From Clostridia bacterium (GTDB taxonomy: Bacteria; Bacillota; Clostridia; Oscillospirales; Acutalibacteraceae), in contig JAFXBG010000005.1 in NCBI GenBank assembly GCA_017521925.1, positions 1-40,285 on the forward strand: DNA of 40,285 nt. Reading direction: 5' to 3'. The notes beneath the pieces were generated by a model. The model was not told where the DNA came from and searched no databases. It saw only the letters and a list, made by a program, of their open reading frames with translations. How positions within the stretch are numbered: the first letter of the stretch is position 1; each line of letters begins with the position of its first letter. Positions 15,417 through 24,181 of the stretch are shown here, piece by piece. The position numbers and the translations under genes were made by a program.

Positions 15417-16316
15417 ATGAGAAACCGAATTGAAGCTCTTAAAAAAGAAAAGAATGCCGTTATTATGGCTCATTACTATGCACCTGCCGAAGCACAGGAA
15501 ATTGCCGACTTTGTGGGTGACTCCTTTTACCTTGCTAAAGTTGCCAAGGAAAGTGATGCTGATGTAATTGTTTTCTGCGGTGTTAACTTTATGGGTGAAA
15601 GTGCAAAAATTCTCTGTCCCGATAAAAAGGTGCTTATGCCTGACCTGAGTGCAGACTGCCCAATGGCCCATATGGTGAAAGAAGGCAAAATTGACGAAAT
15701 GCGTGAGCGATTCTCTGACCTTGCAGTTGTGTGCTACATAAACTCCACTGCTGAGCTTAAATGTCAGAGCGATGTATGCGTTACATCTTCAAATGCTGTA
15801 AAAATAGTCAGGGCATTACCTAACAAAAACATCTTCTTTATTCCCGACAGGAATTTAGGAAGATTCGTGGCATCGGAAGTACCTGAAAAAAATATCATCT
15901 TAAATGATGGCTGTTGCCCGATTCATGCTGATGTAAGTGCTGTTTCTGTAAAAGCAGAGGTAGAAAAGCATCCCGATGCGTTGGTTCTTTGCCATCCTGA
16001 ATGTGAGCCTGAAATTTTAGAATTTTCAGATTTCAGCGGCAGCACTGCCGAGATTATCGACTTTGCAAAAAAAAGCGACAAAAAGGAATTTATTATTTGT
16101 ACTGAAGAGGGCGTTGCCTTTAAACTGAGAAACGATAACCCTGAAAAAAATTTCTACTTTCCTTCTCCCTGCCCTGTTTGCAAAGATATGAAGTTAAACA
16201 CTTTAGAGAACATACTTAAGGTTTTGGAAAATGACGAAAATCAGGTAGAAGTAAGTGCCGACACACGCACAGGTGCTCTTTTACCTTTAGACAGAATGTT
16301 GGAGCTTGGTAAATAA
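15417..16316 (+). CDS. nadA: Quinolinate synthase NadA
   Basis: Condenses iminoaspartate with dihydroxyacetone phosphate to quinolinate, the second step of de novo NAD synthesis. The 299-residue length is normal for the short form. Three conserved Cys that hold the 4Fe-4S cluster are placed as in the family: CGVNFMGESAKIL (about 59), CQSDVCVTSSNAV (about 118-123) and CPVCKDM (about 252-255). The ATG at 15417 has AAGGA upstream. It is followed 1 nt after the stop by nadB. Confidence 0.96.
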   Translation: MRNRIEALKKEKNAVIMAHYYAPAEAQEIADFVGDSFYLAKVAKESDADVIVFCGVNFMGESAKILCPDKKVLMPDLSADCPMAHMVKEGKIDEMRERFSDLAVVCYINSTAELKCQSDVCVTSSNAVKIVRALPNKNIFFIPDRNLGRFVASEVPEKNIILNDGCCPIHADVSAVSVKAEVEKHPDALVLCHPECEPEILEFSDFSGSTAEIIDFAKKSDKKEFIICTEEGVAFKLRNDNPEKNFYFPSPCPVCKDMKLNTLENILKVLENDENQVEVSADTRTGALLPLDRMLELGK

Positions 16317-16317
16317 T

Positions 16318-17592
16318 ATGAAAACTGACATTATTATTGTAGGCTGCGGTGTTGCAGGTCTTTACTGTGCACTTAATCTGCCTGAAGAAAAGAATATAGT
16401 TATAGTTACTAAAAATAAAGCCAGACGAAGCGATTCTTATCTTGCTCAGGGCGGTATATGTGTTCTGAGGGATGAAGATGATTTCAAGGATTTCTACGAA
16501 GATACCATGCGTGCCGGTCACTATGAAAACGACCCTGACTCTGTAGAAATTATGATACGCTCATCTCAGGAAGTAATTGGAGACCTGGTTTCATTTGGTG
16601 TTAACTTTGAGAAAAACGGCAAGGAATTCATATACACCCGCGAAGGTGCTCATTCACGTCCAAGAATTCTTTTTCACGAAGACGAAACAGGAAAGGAAAT
16701 CACCTCTAATCTTCTGGAAACTGCAAGAAACAAAAAGAATATAACTTTAATAGAAAACTTCACTATGGTTGACCTTATTGTAGAGGACAATATCTGCAAA
16801 GGTATTATTGGCCATTATAATGAAGGTGAATATATTTCAATTGCCGCTGACTACACCGTGCTGGCTACAGGCGGTATAGGCGGACTTTTCAAGCACTCTA
16901 CAAATTACCCCCACCTTACAGGCGATGCTCTGGCTCTGGCTCTTAAATACGGCATCAAGCTTCAGGATATTGACTATATTCAGATTCATCCCACAACCCT
17001 TTACTCTCAGAAGCACGGCAGAGAATTCCTGATTTCTGAATCTGTAAGAGGCGAAGGTGCGGTGCTTTTAAACTCTAAAGGTGAAAGATTTGTCAACGAG
17101 CTTTTACCCCGCGATGTAGTGGCCAACGCAATTTTCGACGAAATGAAAAAAGAAGGTACCAATCACGTATGGCTTTCTCTTGCGGCAATTGATGAAGAAG
17201 AAATCAAAAGCCACTTCCCAAATATATACAGTCATTGCCTGGAAGAAGGTTACGATATAACTAAAGAACCTATTCCCGTTGTACCTTCTCAGCACTATTT
17301 TATGGGCGGTATTGAGGTTGACACTCACAGCCTTACATCCATGCCAAGGCTTTATGCTGTTGGCGAAACAGCCTGCAACGGTGTTCACGGCAAAAACAGA
17401 CTTGCAAGCAACTCACTTTTGGAAAGTCTTGTTTTTGCAAAACGTGCTGCTGAACATATTACAGATGATTATACTGCTTTAAGCGATAATACTGATTTTG
17501 ACGTAAACGAAAACTTGTATACAGGTTATCAGGAAAAATACAAAGAAATGGTGCTTGATGCCATAGAAAAGGAGAAGAAAAACCGTGAATAA
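16318..17592 (+). CDS. nadB: L-aspartate oxidase NadB
   Basis: FAD enzyme that oxidises L-aspartate to iminoaspartate, using oxygen or fumarate as acceptor; in an anaerobe fumarate is expected. It has 424 residues. Motifs: IIVGCGVAGLYCA at the N-terminus, SYLAQGG for FAD, THEGAHSR-like TREGAHSRPR, HPTT, and NRLASNSLLES near residue 360. It shares its superfamily with the FrdA-like protein of this window but has the typical NadB active-site loop. The ATG at 16318 is used; the upstream TTG frame overlaps nadA. It overlaps the start of nadC by 8 nt. Confidence 0.95.
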   Translation: MKTDIIIVGCGVAGLYCALNLPEEKNIVIVTKNKARRSDSYLAQGGICVLRDEDDFKDFYEDTMRAGHYENDPDSVEIMIRSSQEVIGDLVSFGVNFEKNGKEFIYTREGAHSRPRILFHEDETGKEITSNLLETARNKKNITLIENFTMVDLIVEDNICKGIIGHYNEGEYISIAADYTVLATGGIGGLFKHSTNYPHLTGDALALALKYGIKLQDIDYIQIHPTTLYSQKHGREFLISESVRGEGAVLLNSKGERFVNELLPRDVVANAIFDEMKKEGTNHVWLSLAAIDEEEIKSHFPNIYSHCLEEGYDITKEPIPVVPSQHYFMGGIEVDTHSLTSMPRLYAVGETACNGVHGKNRLASNSLLESLVFAKRAAEHITDDYTALSDNTDFDVNENLYTGYQEKYKEMVLDAIEKEKKNRE

Positions 17593-18436
17593 TATTACAA
17601 TGTTAATGAATGCTGACGAAATGATTTTAAGTGCCTTAAGAGAGGACATTACTTCAGAAGATATTACAACAAACTCTGTTATGCCCGGTTACGCTTTGGG
17701 TGAGGTTGACCTTATCTGCAAGCAGGATGGCGTTATTGCTGGTTTAGGCGTATTCAAGCGTGTATTTGAGCTTTTAGACAAGGAAACTGAGGTTACTTTC
17801 TTTGCTAAAGACGGCGACAAGGTAGAAAACGGTCAGCTTTTAGGCAAGGTAAAGGGTGACATCCGTGTGCTTCTTTCAGGCGAGCGAACAGCTCTTAACT
17901 ACTTACAGCGTATGAGCGGTATTGCTACCTACACAAGAGGCATTGCTGACCTTCTTGAAGGTACAAACACAAAGCTTCTTGACACACGTAAAACTACTCC
18001 TAATATGAGAGTTTTCGAAAAGTATGCCGTTAAGGTTGGCGGCGGTTACAATCACCGATTCAACTTAAGTGACGGTGTGCTTCTTAAGGATAATCACATC
18101 GGTGCCGCAGGTTCTGTTAAAGAAGCTGTAAGAATGGCTAAGGAGTACTGCCCCTTTGTAAGAAAGATTGAAATTGAGGTTGAAAACCTTACAATGCTTA
18201 AAGAAGCTCTTGAGGCAGGTGCCGACATTATTATGCTGGACAATATGAGTGTTGAAGATATGAAAGAGGCAGTTGCTCTTTGCAAGGGCAAAGCTGAAAC
18301 CGAATGCAGTGGCAACGTTACTAAAGAAAACGTAGCCAGACTCGTAAGCATCGGCGTTGACTATATCTCAAGCGGTGCTTTGACTCACTCCTCTCCTATT
18401 CTTGACCTTTCTCTTAAAAATCTTCACGCAATTTAA
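17585..18436 (+). CDS. nadC: Nicotinate-nucleotide pyrophosphorylase (quinolinate phosphoribosyltransferase)
   Basis: Converts quinolinate and PRPP to nicotinate mononucleotide. It has 283 residues, with family motifs SGERTALNYLQRMSGIAT, DTRKTTPNMR and KDNHI. The GTG start at 17585 has GGAG 10 nt upstream, inside the end of nadB. The gene completes the nadABC operon, with niaR 9 nt downstream. Confidence 0.96.
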   Translation: MNNITMLMNADEMILSALREDITSEDITTNSVMPGYALGEVDLICKQDGVIAGLGVFKRVFELLDKETEVTFFAKDGDKVENGQLLGKVKGDIRVLLSGERTALNYLQRMSGIATYTRGIADLLEGTNTKLLDTRKTTPNMRVFEKYAVKVGGGYNHRFNLSDGVLLKDNHIGAAGSVKEAVRMAKEYCPFVRKIEIEVENLTMLKEALEAGADIIMLDNMSVEDMKEAVALCKGKAETECSGNVTKENVARLVSIGVDYISSGALTHSSPILDLSLKNLHAI

Positions 18437-18445
18437 GGTGTAAGT

Positions 18446-18958
18446 ATGAAAGCAACAGACAGACGAAAGGAAATCGCCGCTGTGCTTACATCCTCTGAAA
18501 CACCTGTTTCGGGAAGCACACTTTCAGAAAAATATGGTGTTTCAAGACAGATTATTGTACAGGACATTTCTTTACTTAAAGCAGCCGGGTATGAAATTCT
18601 TTCTACACACCACGGCTATATTGTGCAAAGTTCCCCTTTAAAAGAAAGGGTTTTTAAGCTTAAGCACAGCACAAACGACACTGAAGACGAGCTTAACACT
18701 ATTGTTGATTTAGGCGGTACAGTGGCAGATGTGTTTGTATGGCACAAGGTTTACGGCAAGGTTGAGGCTAAAATGAACATTTTCTCACGTATGCACGTCA
18801 GACAGTTTCTGGAAGGTGTGAGAAGCGGTAAATCTACTGAGCTTATGAATATTACAGGTGGTTATCATTACCACACAGTAACAGCTGAAAGCGACGAAAT
18901 CCTCGATAAAATAGAAAAAGCCCTTGACGCCAAAGGCTTTATTGTACCTGAAATATAA
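18446..18958 (+). CDS. niaR: Niacin-responsive repressor NiaR (HTH + 3H domain)
   Basis: Transcriptional repressor of NAD biosynthesis and niacin transport genes in Firmicutes, 170 residues. The N-terminal HTH_11 domain (residues 1-60) contains VSGSTLSEKYGVSRQIIVQDISLLKAAGYEI. The C-terminal 3H domain has the histidine-rich ligand site features VWHKVYG, FSRMHVRQFL and GGYHYHTV. It lies last in the nad operon and 150 bp before the pnuC-type gene, so it may control both. The likely ligand is nicotinic acid. Confidence 0.93.
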   Translation: MKATDRRKEIAAVLTSSETPVSGSTLSEKYGVSRQIIVQDISLLKAAGYEILSTHHGYIVQSSPLKERVFKLKHSTNDTEDELNTIVDLGGTVADVFVWHKVYGKVEAKMNIFSRMHVRQFLEGVRSGKSTELMNITGGYHYHTVTAESDEILDKIEKALDAKGFIVPEI

Positions 18959-18987
18959 TTGACAGCAAAAGCTCAATCAAGTATAAT
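18959..18987 (+). promoter_or_regulatory. Consensus promoter of the PnuC-family gene
   Basis: TTGACA (18959-18964), a 17-bp spacer and TATAAT (18982-18987) start directly after the niaR stop codon. Transcription should begin near 18994, leaving a leader of about 115 nt. Confidence 0.85.
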
Positions 18988-18991
18988 ATTA

Positions 18992-19099
18992 TAGTTGTAA
19001 TATCTGCCACCGGGTAGTGAATGTTTTTATTTATAACTAAAGCATTCGTTTACGTTTCGTTAGGTCTTAGAAGAAACGTATGCGAATGCTTATTTTTTT
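18992..19099 (+). promoter_or_regulatory. Structured leader with terminator before the PnuC-family gene, candidate riboswitch
   Basis: A 9-bp stem (18992-19000 with 19031-19039, one G-U) encloses a small hairpin CTGCC/GGTAG. It is followed by a two-part terminator: AAGCATTCG (19040-19048) with CGAATGCTT (19083-19091), inside it TACGTTTC with GAAACGTA, then T7. GAATG in the upstream domain (about 19018-19022) can instead pair with CATTC of the terminator, giving an antiterminator. The ribosome-binding site GGAGG follows at once. I cannot match it to a riboswitch class I know; NAD+-II is a candidate because that class precedes pnuC genes. Confidence 0.65.
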
Positions 19100-19108
19100 G
19101 GAGGACAT

Positions 19109-19798
19109 ATGAAAAAACTAAAAGGCTATTTTTCAAAATTCGAAATTACATTATGGATTACCTCAGTTGTTATCATAACCGCATCATTCTTTGCTTTTGA
19201 CCGGACAAGCTATTTAACTTTGATAGCGTCAGATTTAGGCGTTACCGCAATACTTCTTAATGCAAAGGGCAATCCTGTTGGTCAGGGATTGATGGTAATA
19301 TTCAGCATTATCTACGGCATAATCTCCATGGGATTTGCATATTACGGCGAAATGATTACATACGTAGGAATGAGTATGCCAATGGCAATAATCGCACTTA
19401 TATCCTGGCTTAAGAATCCCTTTAACGGAAACCACACCGAAGTAAAGGTAAACAGAATTTCAAAAAAAGAAACCCTGTTTATGATATTGCTCACTGCTGT
19501 TGTTACCGCTTTATTTTTCTTTATCTTAAAAGCATTCAACACAGCTAATCTTATACCATCCACATTTTCTGTAACAACAAGCTTCGCGGCTGTTTACCTT
19601 ACTTTCCGCAGAAGTCCTTACTTTTCACTTTTATACGCCGCCAACGACGTTGTACTCATTGTTCTGTGGATATTGGCAGCAATTAAAGATATAAGCTATC
19701 TGTCGGTAGTGATGTGTTTTGCTATGTTCCTTGCAAATGATTTGTATGCATTTATAAACTGGCGTAAAATGGAAATAAGACAACGACTTGTTGACTAA
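19109..19798 (+). CDS. pnuC: PnuC-family vitamin/nucleoside transporter
   Basis: Membrane protein of 229 residues with about seven hydrophobic segments, of the PnuC facilitator family. Members take up nicotinamide riboside (PnuC), thiamine (PnuT), riboflavin (PnuX) or deoxynucleosides (PnuN). Family features seen are the aromatic N-terminal region (FEITLWITSVVIITASFF), GNPVGQGLMVIFSIIYGIISM and a C-terminal NDLYAFINWRKM. Nicotinamide riboside is the preferred guess because the gene follows nadABC-niaR and has a regulated leader. The start has GGAGG 5 nt upstream. Confidence 0.85.
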   Translation: MKKLKGYFSKFEITLWITSVVIITASFFAFDRTSYLTLIASDLGVTAILLNAKGNPVGQGLMVIFSIIYGIISMGFAYYGEMITYVGMSMPMAIIALISWLKNPFNGNHTEVKVNRISKKETLFMILLTAVVTALFFFILKAFNTANLIPSTFSVTTSFAAVYLTFRRSPYFSLLYAANDVVLIVLWILAAIKDISYLSVVMCFAMFLANDLYAFINWRKMEIRQRLVD

Positions 19799-19819
19799 AA
19801 CACTAAAAACCGGTATAAT
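19791..19819 (+). promoter_or_regulatory. Promoter of the small zinc-ribbon gene
   Basis: TTGACT (19791-19796), a 17-bp spacer and TATAAT (19814-19819). The -35 overlaps the last codons of the pnuC-type gene. Confidence 0.75.
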
Positions 19820-19850
19820 AAACAAAACAAAACGAGAGGACTTGTGTAAA

Positions 19851-20255
19851 ATGTCTAACAACACTTTCAGAATTAAATGTATCTGCGGTCTTGTTCAGGA
19901 TGCTGCAGCAGGCAGCGTTTGCCCTCAGTGCAAAAACCCCCTTAACTTTCCTCAGGGCGGTATGATTCACCTTTATCGTAAAGGCTCGCCCTTAGGTGTT
20001 GCAGGCGGATTCGGCATTTACATCAACAACGTACCTTTGGGACATATCGGCAACAAACAGACTGTTAGCATTCCTGTAAGCTTTGGTACATATACACTTC
20101 ACGTTGCGGCAGGTATGAACCGCAAGTGCAAAGACTTAACTTTCAACATTACTCCCGAAAATCCCATCGGATATGCAAAGGTTTATATGAAGCCCGGCTT
20201 CTGGACAAACTCTTTTGTAGTAGAACCATCCACAAAAGAAGAAATGCCCCTTTAA
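19851..20255 (+). CDS. Zinc-ribbon protein with beta-rich C-terminal domain
   Basis: Function not recognised; 134 residues. The N-terminus has two Cys pairs of a zinc ribbon (CICG near 10 and CPQC near 26). The rest alternates short hydrophobic strands (LYRKGSPLGVAGGFGIYINNVPLGHIGNKQTVSIPVSFGTYTLHVAA), a pattern like the DUF2846-type beta-sandwich that decorates membrane-linked proteins. There is no signal peptide or membrane segment. The ATG at 19851 has AGAGG upstream; the longer TTG frame overlaps the promoter. Confidence 0.75.
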   Translation: MSNNTFRIKCICGLVQDAAAGSVCPQCKNPLNFPQGGMIHLYRKGSPLGVAGGFGIYINNVPLGHIGNKQTVSIPVSFGTYTLHVAAGMNRKCKDLTFNITPENPIGYAKVYMKPGFWTNSFVVEPSTKEEMPL

Positions 20256-20256
20256 G

Positions 20257-20326
20257 TGCAATTACTTAAATGGAATTGCAGTGATATATTTGCTACGCAA
20301 ATGTTTCGCTGGCACGCTACGCGTGC
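20257..20326. repeat. Degenerate hairpin element related to the array at 14765
   Basis: Palindromes TGCAATT/AATTGCA (20257-20280), TTTGC-TAC-GCAAA (20289-20301) and GCACGC-TAC-GCGTGC (20312-20326). GTGATAT (20281-20287) is the reverse complement of the ATATCAC linker of the first array, and TGCTACGCA is the complement of its TGCGTAGCA unit. The same element family thus occurs in opposite orientation. Confidence 0.65.
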
Positions 20327-20340
20327 AATTGGATTTTTCG

Positions 20341-20368
20341 ACCCGCCGTTAATGGCGGGTTTTGTTTT
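20341..20368 (+). terminator. Terminator of the zinc-ribbon gene
   Basis: A 7-bp GC-rich stem (ACCCGCC / GGCGGGT) with a 6-nt loop, followed by TTTGTTTT on the plus strand. Confidence 0.85.
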
Positions 20369-20411
20369 ATATGAAGCTATCCAAAGACGAGCTGACCGGC
20401 GTGGCTAACAA

Positions 20412-20452
20412 AAAAGAGAAAGCACCAAGAAATCTTGTATGCTTGCTCTTTT
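20412..20452 (-). terminator. Terminator of the AGCS symporter gene
   Basis: Stem AAAAGAG/CTCTTTT continued by AGCA/TGCT and CAAGA/TCTTG with small internal loops. On the minus strand a T6 run follows. It lies 17 nt after the symporter stop. Confidence 0.75.
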
Positions 20453-20469
20453 AATTTTATATAGATTTA

Positions 20470-21915
20470 TTACTCATTCCAATAATCAGTTTCTTCTTTT
20501 ATACCGATGTTCTTTGCAATAAATATGGGTTCTTTGCCTTCTTTACGCTGTTTTATATAATCGTTAAGTGCTCGGTAAGCATACTTGCCTAAAATAAATA
20601 TTACAGGCATATTAATAAGGGTCATACCGCCCATAAGCACATCGGAAATATTCCATAAAAGGTCTGCACTTAAGCCTGCACCAACAAGGATAAGCAAGGA
20701 AGCAACAATATGATAAATTGTCATAAACACTTTACCGGGTTCTCTTCCTAAAATAAACTTAATAGCCTTGTCAACATAGAAAAGATTTCCGATAAGGGTA
20801 GTAAAGGCAAACAAAACCATGGCAACTGTAATGAATATGGGTCCGAAATCGCCTAAAGTTGCCTGAAGAGACATCTGTACATACTGAGCACCTGAGATAT
20901 CTGCAGAAGGCTCAACGCCGGAGCACATACACATAAATGCAGTAGCAGAGCAGATAAGGAGAGTATCAATAAATACGGAAAGAATCTGAACTAAGCCCTG
21001 CTTTACAGGATGGCTTACCTGTGCAGATGCAGAAGCGTTGGGAGCAGAGCCTACGCCAGCCTCGTTACTGAATAAGCCTCGTTTAATACCGTACATTACA
21101 CAGGAACCGCTAAAGCCACCAAAAATAGCCTCAAAATTAAACGCCTCTGTAAAAATTCTGCCGAAAACAGAAGGAAGCTGAGGAATATTGATAATAGAAA
21201 CAATAACTGCCACCAAAATATAAGCTACTCCCATAATAGGAACAATGAAAGAAGTTGTACTTATAATTCTCTTACCGCCGCCGAAAAGGCAGAATGCAAC
21301 AAGACCTGCAATCAAAAGACCTATAAGCCAAGGCATAATGTTAAAAGCAACCTCACTGCCAAAAAGATTAAAGCTTACGTTCATATTGTAGAACTCATAC
21401 GCAGAGAAAGTTGACTGTAAGTTATAGGATGCAAGCATATTGAAGCCTACACCATAAGTAAGAATAAGGAAAATTGAGAACACAACAGCAAGCCACTTAT
21501 TTTTTAAAGCGGCACTTATGTAGTAAGCAGGACCGCCGTAGCTTTCGCCATCTGCACCCTTTTTCTTGAAAATCTGAGCCAGTGTACTTTCTACAAAAGC
21601 AGAGGCACTGCCTACAATAGCAATAATCCACATCCAGAAAACCGAACCGAATCCGCCAAGGCAAATAGCAGTGGAAACACCGATAATGTTACCTGTACCA
21701 ACTCGGGATGCTGTAGAAACCATTAAAGCCTGAAAGGAAGATACTGCACCCTTCTTACTGGGCTTTTCAGTCACACAACGAATCTGCTCTTTTAAAAGTC
21801 TGAACTGAACACCCTTAGTTCTTATGGTAAAGAAAATACCGCCAAGAACAAGAATTATAATCAGTATGTAACTGTAGAGAGCATCGTTTATAAATCCGAT
21901 AATTTGGTCTAACAT
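20470..21915 (-). CDS. AGCS-family Na+/alanine (glycine) symporter
   Basis: Sodium-coupled amino acid uptake carrier of 481 residues with about eleven membrane segments. Family signatures are VSTASRVGTGNIIGVSTAICLGGFGSVFWMW, GGPAYYISAAL and GLFSNEAGVGSAPNASASAQVSHPVKQGL. Alanine or glycine is the usual substrate. It stands alone between two terminators. The ATG at 21915 follows an AT-rich stretch with GAGGGG upstream. Confidence 0.93.
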   Translation of the reverse strand: MLDQIIGFINDALYSYILIIILVLGGIFFTIRTKGVQFRLLKEQIRCVTEKPSKKGAVSSFQALMVSTASRVGTGNIIGVSTAICLGGFGSVFWMWIIAIVGSASAFVESTLAQIFKKKGADGESYGGPAYYISAALKNKWLAVVFSIFLILTYGVGFNMLASYNLQSTFSAYEFYNMNVSFNLFGSEVAFNIMPWLIGLLIAGLVAFCLFGGGKRIISTTSFIVPIMGVAYILVAVIVSIINIPQLPSVFGRIFTEAFNFEAIFGGFSGSCVMYGIKRGLFSNEAGVGSAPNASASAQVSHPVKQGLVQILSVFIDTLLICSATAFMCMCSGVEPSADISGAQYVQMSLQATLGDFGPIFITVAMVLFAFTTLIGNLFYVDKAIKFILGREPGKVFMTIYHIVASLLILVGAGLSADLLWNISDVLMGGMTLINMPVIFILGKYAYRALNDYIKQRKEGKEPIFIAKNIGIKEETDYWNE

Positions 21916-21990
21916 CTTATCCCCTCATTCTGCAAAAATTACAGATTAATTATACCTTATTGCGGTAATAGTGTCAAACTATGCAAAAAA

Positions 21991-22019
21991 ATATACCTCA
22001 CAAAAGCCGTGAGGTATAT
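21991..22019 (-). terminator. Terminator of ddh
   Basis: A perfect 11-bp stem (ATATACCTCAC / GTGAGGTATAT) with a 7-nt loop and a T7 run on the minus strand, 10 nt after the ddh stop. Confidence 0.9.
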
Positions 22020-22029
22020 TGTGTATTTC

Positions 22030-23016
22030 TTATAAAAGCTGAGCTCTGAGCTCTTCGGGAGTTTTCATACTTAACAGTGCAGGTGGAACATCAAAAACAG
22101 TTTTGCAGCCTACCTCACCCTTATTTGCCATTCTTACTGCAGCACGTGCAAATGCAACAATAACAGAAGCGGTAAACTCAGGGTTAGAGTCAAGCTTTAA
22201 GCTATACTCGATAACGTGGTTATTCTCTTTATTTGCACCTGTTTTACCTGTTCGGATAACAAAACCGCCGTGAGGAATTCCGCTGTGGTCTCTCTTTAAT
22301 TCTTCCATAGAAATAAAGTGTACAGTCGTATCATAATCTGCAAAATAGTTGGGCATTTCCTTGATTGTCTTTTCAATCAGAGCCTTATCTGCATTTTCAT
22401 CAGCTACTACAAAGCATTCACGTGTGTGCTTTTCTCTGGTTGTCAGGGCGGGTGCTGAACCGCTTCTTACAGCATCAAGGGCAGCTTCTACAGGGATTGT
22501 GTACTGCTTTGCATCAAGCACGCCCTCAATACGGCGAATAGCGTCAGAATGGCCCTGGCTTACGCCCTTGCCCCAGAAAGTATAGTCCTCGCCCTCAGGA
22601 AGCACTGCAGATGCATAAAGGCGGTTAAGAGAAAACATACCGGGGTCCCAACCTGAGGAAATAATAGCAACATTCCCCCCATCCTTAGCGGCTTTGTCAA
22701 CATTATCAAAATGCTCGGGGATTCTTGCGTGAGTATCAAAACTGTCAACAACTGTGAACATTTTGGCAAGTTCGGGAGTCTGCACCGGTAAATCTGTAGC
22801 AGAGCCGCCGCAAAGAATCATAACATCTATTTTATCTGTGTAATTCACGGCATCACTTACATGTTTAACCTCTACGCCCTCTGTGCCGATTTTAAGGCTT
22901 TCGGGAGCACGGCGGGTAAAAACAGCAATAAGCTCCATATCGGGATTCTGGCGAATTGCATTTTCGATGCCACGGCCTAAGTTTCCATAGCCGTAAATGC
23001 CTACTCTTATACTCAT
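22030..23016 (-). CDS. ddh: meso-Diaminopimelate dehydrogenase
   Basis: Makes meso-2,6-diaminopimelate from tetrahydrodipicolinate in one NADPH-dependent reductive amination, feeding lysine and peptidoglycan. The 328-residue length matches the family. Motifs: RVGIYGYGNLGRGIENAI, DSFDTHARIPEHF, SSGWDPGMFSLNR and GKGVSQGHSDAIRRI. It is monocistronic, with its own terminator. The ATG at 23016 is preceded by AAAGGATG at a workable spacing. Confidence 0.96.
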   Translation of the reverse strand: MSIRVGIYGYGNLGRGIENAIRQNPDMELIAVFTRRAPESLKIGTEGVEVKHVSDAVNYTDKIDVMILCGGSATDLPVQTPELAKMFTVVDSFDTHARIPEHFDNVDKAAKDGGNVAIISSGWDPGMFSLNRLYASAVLPEGEDYTFWGKGVSQGHSDAIRRIEGVLDAKQYTIPVEAALDAVRSGSAPALTTREKHTRECFVVADENADKALIEKTIKEMPNYFADYDTTVHFISMEELKRDHSGIPHGGFVIRTGKTGANKENNHVIEYSLKLDSNPEFTASVIVAFARAAVRMANKGEVGCKTVFDVPPALLSMKTPEELRAQLL

Positions 23017-23199
23017 AAATAATCATCCTTTCAGGATATAAAAAATAAATATGTGCTTATTTTAACTCCATATTTAAAAGTTGTAAATAGTATGAGAAGA
23101 AAAAACACTTATATTTTTTAAAAAAATTATGTTTTATATTACCAAAAGCACTTGTAATTCGTCTAACAGGGTGGTATATTTAGCGAAGAGGTGGTAGCT

Positions 23200-24132
23200 A
23201 TGAAAAAATATTTAACCCTTACAATCAGTATTATATTAATACTGATTTCTGCCATAAGCGTAAGTGCCGAAAATAAAACTTGTGAGGTAAAGGATTTAAA
23301 CCTTAATATTACCGTTCCTTCACATTATAACGTTTTGACACAAGACATTGAGGAAGACGCTTTAGAGCTTAAGAAGTTTGGATATACCAAAGAAGAATTA
23401 GTAGAGCTGCTCAAAGACGGAAACATTTATTTCGATGCATTTCCCGACAATTCAGATGTAGAATTTGTTATAACTGCAACACCTATAAAATTAAGTAATA
23501 TCGCAATTTTTGATGATGACGAACTTGAGGAGTTAGCAAAAGGTAATATCGGCTCCTTTGAAGATGAAGGTACAGAAATTATTGATTACGAAATATATGT
23601 AAATTCAAAAACCACATACATAGCAATTCACTTTTTCTCACCTGAAAGCGGCTACGCCATCAATTATTATACCATTAAAAACTACCAGGCTATAAATATC
23701 ACTTGCTGGACATACGAAGAAGCAGTTACAGAAAAAGACAGAGAGTTATTTAAAACCGTAATAGACAGCATAACTTATGGTGCTTACAATATAAATGATA
23801 CAGAAACCACCCCTCAAGTTAGTGAAGCGGCAACCGAATATTTGAAAGAATATACTGTAAGCGATGAAGGAATTGAAGCTATTGCCGTTTCGGTGATTAT
23901 TTCAGTTGTCTCATTTGTACTCACCTTAATTGCAGGCGGTATTGCGGCAATAATTATTGTAAGAAAAATAAAAAAACGCCGCCGCTTAGCCGCTCAGAAA
24001 TCAGCAAAGGCAACTGTAAAGTTCTGCATACACTGCGGCACTCAACTTTCTTCAACAGACTCTTTCTGCTACAAATGCGGTAAATCTCAAACCACTGATG
24101 AAGAAAATATAAATTCTGAAAACATCAACTAA
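23200..24132 (+). CDS. Secreted-domain membrane protein with C-terminal zinc ribbon
   Basis: Function unknown; 310 residues. A signal peptide (MKKYLTLTISIILILISAISVSA) leads an extracytoplasmic domain of about 200 residues of alternating strands and acidic loops. One membrane segment (about 228-252, VSVIISVVSFVLTLIAGGIAAIIIV) is followed by a basic stop-transfer KIKKRRR. The cytoplasmic tail carries a zinc ribbon, FCIHCG and FCYKCG. The type I topology with an internal zinc ribbon is uncommon. The ATG at 23200 has GAGGTGG upstream; the earlier GTG overlaps that site. Confidence 0.8.
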   Translation: MKKYLTLTISIILILISAISVSAENKTCEVKDLNLNITVPSHYNVLTQDIEEDALELKKFGYTKEELVELLKDGNIYFDAFPDNSDVEFVITATPIKLSNIAIFDDDELEELAKGNIGSFEDEGTEIIDYEIYVNSKTTYIAIHFFSPESGYAINYYTIKNYQAINITCWTYEEAVTEKDRELFKTVIDSITYGAYNINDTETTPQVSEAATEYLKEYTVSDEGIEAIAVSVIISVVSFVLTLIAGGIAAIIIVRKIKKRRRLAAQKSAKATVKFCIHCGTQLSSTDSFCYKCGKSQTTDEENINSENIN

Positions 24133-24135
24133 CAA

Positions 24136-24165
24136 AAAAGGACTTGGCTAAAACCAAGTCCTTTT
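24136..24165. terminator. Bidirectional terminator between convergent genes
   Basis: A 12-bp stem (AAAAGGACTTGG / CCAAGTCCTTTT) with a 6-nt loop. It has A-rich flank on the left and T run on the right, so it serves both the gene ending at 24132 and the one ending at 24182. Confidence 0.88.
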
Positions 24166-24181
24166 GTATGTGTAAATGAAA

